Assembly: GCA_027323595.1 (NCBI GenBank) | Contig: DAHWBL010000064.1 | Coordinates: 1-9,087, forward strand | DNA length: 9,087 nt | Source of the DNA: Acetobacteraceae bacterium | Lineage (GTDB): Bacteria > Pseudomonadota > Alphaproteobacteria > Acetobacterales > Acetobacteraceae | Direction: 5' to 3' | Shown: piece by piece, positions 6,735-9,087 of the stretch | How positions within the stretch are numbered: position 1 is the first letter of the stretch | Layout of the letters: the number at the start of each line of letters is the position of its first letter | Notes under the pieces: model-generated | What the model saw: the letters and a program-made list of their open reading frames with translations, nothing else | Database searches by the model: none | Told to the model about the DNA's origin: nothing | Translations under genes and position numbers: made by a program

Positions 6735-7604
6735 ATGGGGGCGGAGATGGGCGGTCGGAAAGGGTTGCGGGCGGCGCTGGCGGCGGGGAAATGTCTGCAT
6801 CCGGCCTCGGTGTTCGATGCGCCGACGGCGATTCTGGCCGAGCGGATCGGCTATGAGGTGGGGATTCTGGGTGGCTCGGTGGCGGCGCTGACGGTGCTGG
6901 GCGCGCCCGATCTGATCTTGCTGACGTTGTCCGAATTCGTCGAGCAGGCGCGGCGCATCTGCCGGGCGAGCGCGCTGCCGCTGATGTGTGACGCCGACCA
7001 TGGCTATGGCAACGCGCTCAACGTGATGCGCGCGGTGCAGGAACTGGAGGCCGCCGGCGTGGCGGGGATGACGATCGAGGACACGCTGCTGCCGCGCCCG
7101 TTCGGGCCGGCGGTGCCGGGCGGGCAGGTGATCAGCCGCGATGAGGCGGTGGGCAAGATGCGCGCGGCACTGGCGGCGCGGCGCGACCCGGATTTGCTGA
7201 TCGTGGGGCGCAGCAGCGCGCTGGAGGCGGCCGGGCTGGAGGAGGCGATCGGCCGGGCGCGGGCCTTCGAGGAGGCGGGTGTCGATGCGGTGATGCTGAC
7301 CGGGATCAAGCGGCGCGAGGAGCTGGAGGCGGTGGCGGCGGCGACGCGCGGGATGCTGATGCTGGGCCAGGTGGGGCCGGCGCTGGCCGACGACGCGCTG
7401 CTGGCGGCCAATCGGGTGTGTTTCCAGATCCGCGGGCATCAGACCTACATGGCCGCGCTGGAGGCGGCGCACCGGACTTTGATGGCGATGCGGCAAGGCA
7501 CACCGCCGGGCGAGCTCGCCGGCCTCGCGGCGCGTCCGCTGGTGATGCAGGCGGAGCGGCGCGAGGAGTTTGATCGGTCGATCGCGGCGTTTCTCGGCGG
7601 CTGA
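6735..7604 (+). CDS. Oxaloacetate decarboxylase-like enzyme, isocitrate lyase/PEP mutase superfamily
   Basis: The protein is 289 residues from this start, about the usual family length. It is a cytoplasmic TIM-barrel enzyme of the PEP mutase/isocitrate lyase superfamily. Landmarks are ASVFDAPTA at 24-32, ILGGS at 44-48, LSEFVEQARR at 65-74, DADHGYGNALNVMR at 86-99 with Mg-binding Asp86/Asp88, TIEDT at 113-117, and RGHQTY at 233-238. These resemble the Pseudomonas aeruginosa oxaloacetate decarboxylase PA4872 as I recall it, including the late His235 in a GH pair. The lyase loop motif KKCGH/KRCGH is absent, which argues against isocitrate or methylisocitrate lyase. The likely reaction is decarboxylation of oxaloacetate or a similar 2-keto diacid to a pyruvate-type product. 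An in-frame ATG at 6657, with GGGAG seven bases upstream, would add 26 residues; I prefer 6735 for family length and upstream signals. It diverges from the cytochrome operon and converges on the dioxygenase with a 9-base gap. Confidence 0.85.
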   Translation: MGAEMGGRKGLRAALAAGKCLHPASVFDAPTAILAERIGYEVGILGGSVAALTVLGAPDLILLTLSEFVEQARRICRASALPLMCDADHGYGNALNVMRAVQELEAAGVAGMTIEDTLLPRPFGPAVPGGQVISRDEAVGKMRAALAARRDPDLLIVGRSSALEAAGLEEAIGRARAFEEAGVDAVMLTGIKRREELEAVAAATRGMLMLGQVGPALADDALLAANRVCFQIRGHQTYMAALEAAHRTLMAMRQGTPPGELAGLAARPLVMQAERREEFDRSIAAFLGG

Positions 7605-7613
7605 TGCCGTGGC

Positions 7614-8573
7614 TCAGGCGGCCTCGTGGTTGACGATGAAATCCGCCGGCAGTTCGGGGCCCCACAGATACAGCGCGTCCTCATCGCCCCAGCTTCCGGC
7701 CTGCCAGTCCTGGGTGTGGGGGATGTAGTCGATATCGGCGGTGTATTCGGCGTAGCTGCCCCAGGGGTCGCGGACGTAGTGGAAATAATTCGAGCCCAGC
7801 ACGTGCCGCCCCAGGCCCCAGCCGGCGCGGTGGCCGTGGTCGGCCATGTTCTTGGCCGCCAGGCCGATCTGTTCGATGCCGCCCATGTCCCATGAGCAAT
7901 GGTGCAGGCCAGGGCCGCCGCCCGAACCGAAGGCGAGGATGTGGTGGTCGCTGCCATGGATGGCGTGCATGAAGGCGATGTCGGAGCCGGCGGCGTCGGC
8001 GAGCTTGAGGCCGACGGTGTTGCTGTAGAACTCGATCGCGGTGGCGGCGTTGCCGACGAAGCTCAGCATGTGGCTGAAGCGCAGCGGCCGCGGGTGGGTG
8101 GCGGTGGCGCGTGCGGCCGCACCGCGCACGCCCGGATCGGTGCTGACCGGCGGCAGGAAGGCGCCTTTGCCGTTCAGCGAGGTTTTTTCGGCGGCACGGA
8201 TTTCGCGCAACGCGCCGTCGGGGTCGCGAAACCAGATGCCGTTGCTGTCGAAGCCGCCGGGGGCGTCGATCCGATCGACGCCCAGGGCGCGCAGACGCTC
8301 GGCGAAGCGCGGCATGTCGTCGGCGAAGGCGCCGAAGCTGATGTGGTGGAGCTGTTTGCGCGGGCCCTCGATGATGCTGGCCCAACAATGCGGGTTGCCG
8401 GCGGTGTAGAGGCCGAGCCGGTCGGCCTCACGGCGGACGTCGAGGCCGAAGGCGGAATAGAACGATTCCGCGATGGCGAGGTCTGGCACGGTGAGGGCGA
8501 AATGATCGACCGAGTGGACGCCGAGCGCGCCGGGCCGGCGGGTTGGCGCGATATAGCCGCGATTGGCGGTCAT
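7614..8573 (-). CDS. Two-domain extradiol ring-cleavage dioxygenase (type I, VOC superfamily)
   Basis: The 319-residue cytoplasmic protein is built of two vicinal-oxygen-chelate modules. The first (about 17-128) has VDHFALTVPD at 22-31 and FRDPDG at 115-120 but no metal role. The second (about 164-280) holds the predicted iron ligands His168 (RFSHM), His225 (LHHCSW) and Glu276 (YAEYTAD). His210 and Tyr266 fall at spacings close to the acid-base His and Tyr of BphC-type enzymes (15 residues before the second ligand and 10 before the Glu). The set is complete, so an active Fe(II) or Mn(II) enzyme opening a catechol-like or dihydroxy-heteroaromatic ring next to the hydroxyls is expected. The C-terminus (LYLWGPELPADFIVNHE at 301-317) is also typical of catalytic members. 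The start at 8573 has AGGAAA five bases upstream. Substrate is unknown. Confidence 0.9.
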   Translation of the reverse strand: MTANRGYIAPTRRPGALGVHSVDHFALTVPDLAIAESFYSAFGLDVRREADRLGLYTAGNPHCWASIIEGPRKQLHHISFGAFADDMPRFAERLRALGVDRIDAPGGFDSNGIWFRDPDGALREIRAAEKTSLNGKGAFLPPVSTDPGVRGAAARATATHPRPLRFSHMLSFVGNAATAIEFYSNTVGLKLADAAGSDIAFMHAIHGSDHHILAFGSGGGPGLHHCSWDMGGIEQIGLAAKNMADHGHRAGWGLGRHVLGSNYFHYVRDPWGSYAEYTADIDYIPHTQDWQAGSWGDEDALYLWGPELPADFIVNHEAA

Positions 8574-8578
8574 GAGCG

Positions 8579-8584
8579 TTTCCT
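8579..8584 (-). promoter_or_regulatory. Ribosome binding site of the dioxygenase gene
   Basis: AGGAAA on the minus strand, five bases before the ATG at 8573. It supports that start, which also gives the normal N-terminus. Confidence 0.55.
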
Positions 8585-8616
8585 GTTCCCAAGATGTGTG
8601 AACCGGCGCGGGCTGG

Positions 8617-8626
8617 CCGGTTGACC
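8617..8626. promoter_or_regulatory. Second copy of the GGTCAACCGG motif, upstream of the dioxygenase
   Basis: Read on the minus strand, GGTCAACCGG lies about 44 bases ahead of the dioxygenase ATG, a usual place for an operator. Its inner GGT-N2-ACC symmetry is kept but the outer arm is not, unlike the copy at 6669-6680. A second partial element, GGTTCAC, is nearby on the same strand, and an AACCGG/CCGGTT inverted repeat spans 8601-8622 with a 10-base spacer. Confidence 0.3.
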
Positions 8627-8690
8627 ATCACCCAGGGGCAGGGCCCTTGATGGACCTCGCCTGTGCGCCGTTCTTGGTCGCCCCGCTCGA

Positions 8691-8715
8691 CCCCGGCAGC
8701 TTATCGATGCCGGGG
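8691..8715. repeat. Perfect 8-base inverted repeat, possible terminator
   Basis: CCCCGGCA (8691-8698) and TGCCGGGG (8708-8715) pair perfectly across a 9-base loop containing ATCGA. It lies 27 bases past the stop of the small minus-strand ORF and well upstream of the dioxygenase. It could end transcription of the former, but no T-run follows on either strand, so an operator or a chance GC stem is also possible. Confidence 0.3.
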
Positions 8716-8741
8716 CGGAATGCAACGGATTTGGGCGGCGC

Positions 8742-8948
8742 CTATCCGATGAGCGCGCTGGCCAGGCGGAAGATGCCATACCAGAGGCAGAGGCTCATCG
8801 CGCCGAGGAGCGGCACGGCCATGCCCATTGCCAGCCGGTCGGCACGGGCGGCACCCAGGGTGCAACTGGGGATGGAGTGCGCGGTGCGGCGGCGGACCGG
8901 GGCGGCGTAGTGCAGGCTTGGGTGGCGGTGCGCAAGGGCGATGCTCAT
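8742..8948 (-). CDS. Possible small single-pass membrane protein (68 residues)
   Basis: I recognise no family. The N-terminal half is polar and basic (Arg19-Arg21, several His, one Cys). The C-terminal part, about residues 40-66, is a single hydrophobic helix rich in Leu, Ala, Met and Gly with one Trp-Tyr pair. The basic N-terminal half would stay in the cytoplasm by the positive-inside rule. GGAG sits eight bases before the ATG, a proper spacing. It lies upstream of the dioxygenase on the same strand, separated by 168 bases with an inverted repeat. The ribosome site and membrane helix favour a real gene, but chance ORFs of this size are common at this GC content. Confidence 0.4.
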   Translation of the reverse strand: MSIALAHRHPSLHYAAPVRRRTAHSIPSCTLGAARADRLAMGMAVPLLGAMSLCLWYGIFRLASALIG

Positions 8949-9087
8949 GGTCGAGGCTCCGTGGGGTCCTAATGGCCGTTCTGTCTCAGCGGGATCAGGA
9001 TTGCGCAGAGTGGTTAATGCTTGGTTACGATGGGCGGCTTGGCAGTGATGCGACGGCTGTGGGTGCGATGCAGGATCGATGCGATGG
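8949..9087. other. Right-hand intergenic end, no supported gene
   Basis: This is the least GC-rich stretch of the window, with TTAATGC and TTGGTTACGA, as expected of promoter DNA. A plus-strand TTGCGC (9001) lies 18 bases from TTACGA (9025), a weak promoter-like pair. Plus-strand ATGs at 9030 and 9048 open a frame running off the window without a clear ribosome site. The final bases repeat GATGC-type words. A gene may begin just beyond the edge. Confidence 0.3.

Noticed and set aside
6588..7496. 302-codon minus-strand frame opposite the decarboxylase-like gene
   Set aside because: Arg/His/Gln-rich shadow overlapping a well-supported enzyme.
6735..7604. Isocitrate or 2-methylisocitrate lyase identity
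   Set aside because: The catalytic KKCGH/KRCGH loop is missing, and the DADHGYGN and late GH motifs fit the decarboxylase branch better.
7605..7613. Possible terminator between the convergent decarboxylase-like and dioxygenase genes
   Set aside because: Only nine bases separate the stops and no stem followed by a T-run is visible.
7899..8624. 241-codon plus-strand frame opposite the dioxygenase
   Set aside because: Low-complexity Gly/Ala/Glu shadow of a gene with intact catalytic residues.

Overview
The window looks like chromosomal DNA from a very GC-rich proteobacterium. Codons strongly favour G or C at the third position, genes are tightly packed, and a membrane-linked molybdenum hydroxylase with a triheme cytochrome c is present. 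Together these suggest an alphaproteobacterium, possibly an Acetobacteraceae-like or Bradyrhizobium-like lineage. That assignment is inference from composition and gene content; no rRNA or tRNA marker is present. No mobile element, CRISPR array or RNA gene was seen.

Layout. (1) Bases 1-396, plus: the C-terminal effector domain of a GntR/FCD-type regulator whose DNA-binding part lies outside the window. (2) 515-2035, plus: a complete class I acyl/aryl-CoA ligase. (3) 6621 down to 1993, minus: a four-gene unit made of triheme cytochrome c, a small [2Fe-2S] subunit, a large Tat-exported molybdopterin subunit and a six-helix TMEM175/DUF1211 membrane protein. The first three overlap by ATGA junctions and the fourth follows after 5 bases. 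Its end overlaps the ligase convergently by 43 bases. (4) 6735 (or 6657) to 7604, plus, divergent from the cytochrome gene: an oxaloacetate-decarboxylase-like member of the isocitrate lyase/PEP mutase superfamily. (5) 8573 down to 7614, minus: a two-domain extradiol ring-cleavage dioxygenase with all metal ligands intact. (6) 8948 down to 8742, minus: a possible small single-pass membrane protein. The last 139 bases hold no gene that can be supported.

How the genes may work together (inference). The Mo/Fe-S/cytochrome enzyme has the three-component composition of nicotinate hydroxylase (NicAB) and the acetic-acid-bacterial aldehyde dehydrogenase. It should oxidise a substrate with water in the periplasm and pass electrons to the respiratory chain without FAD or NAD. 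An extradiol dioxygenase would open a dihydroxylated ring, a CoA ligase would activate an aromatic or aliphatic acid, and an oxaloacetate-decarboxylase-like enzyme could finish a 2-keto diacid. An FCD regulator commonly senses small organic acids. The set reads as a candidate catabolic island for an aromatic or N-heteroaromatic acid, but the substrate cannot be read from the sequence. A 10-base motif, GGTCAACCGG, occurs both between the divergent cytochrome and decarboxylase genes and just upstream of the dioxygenase. It is the best candidate for a shared operator.
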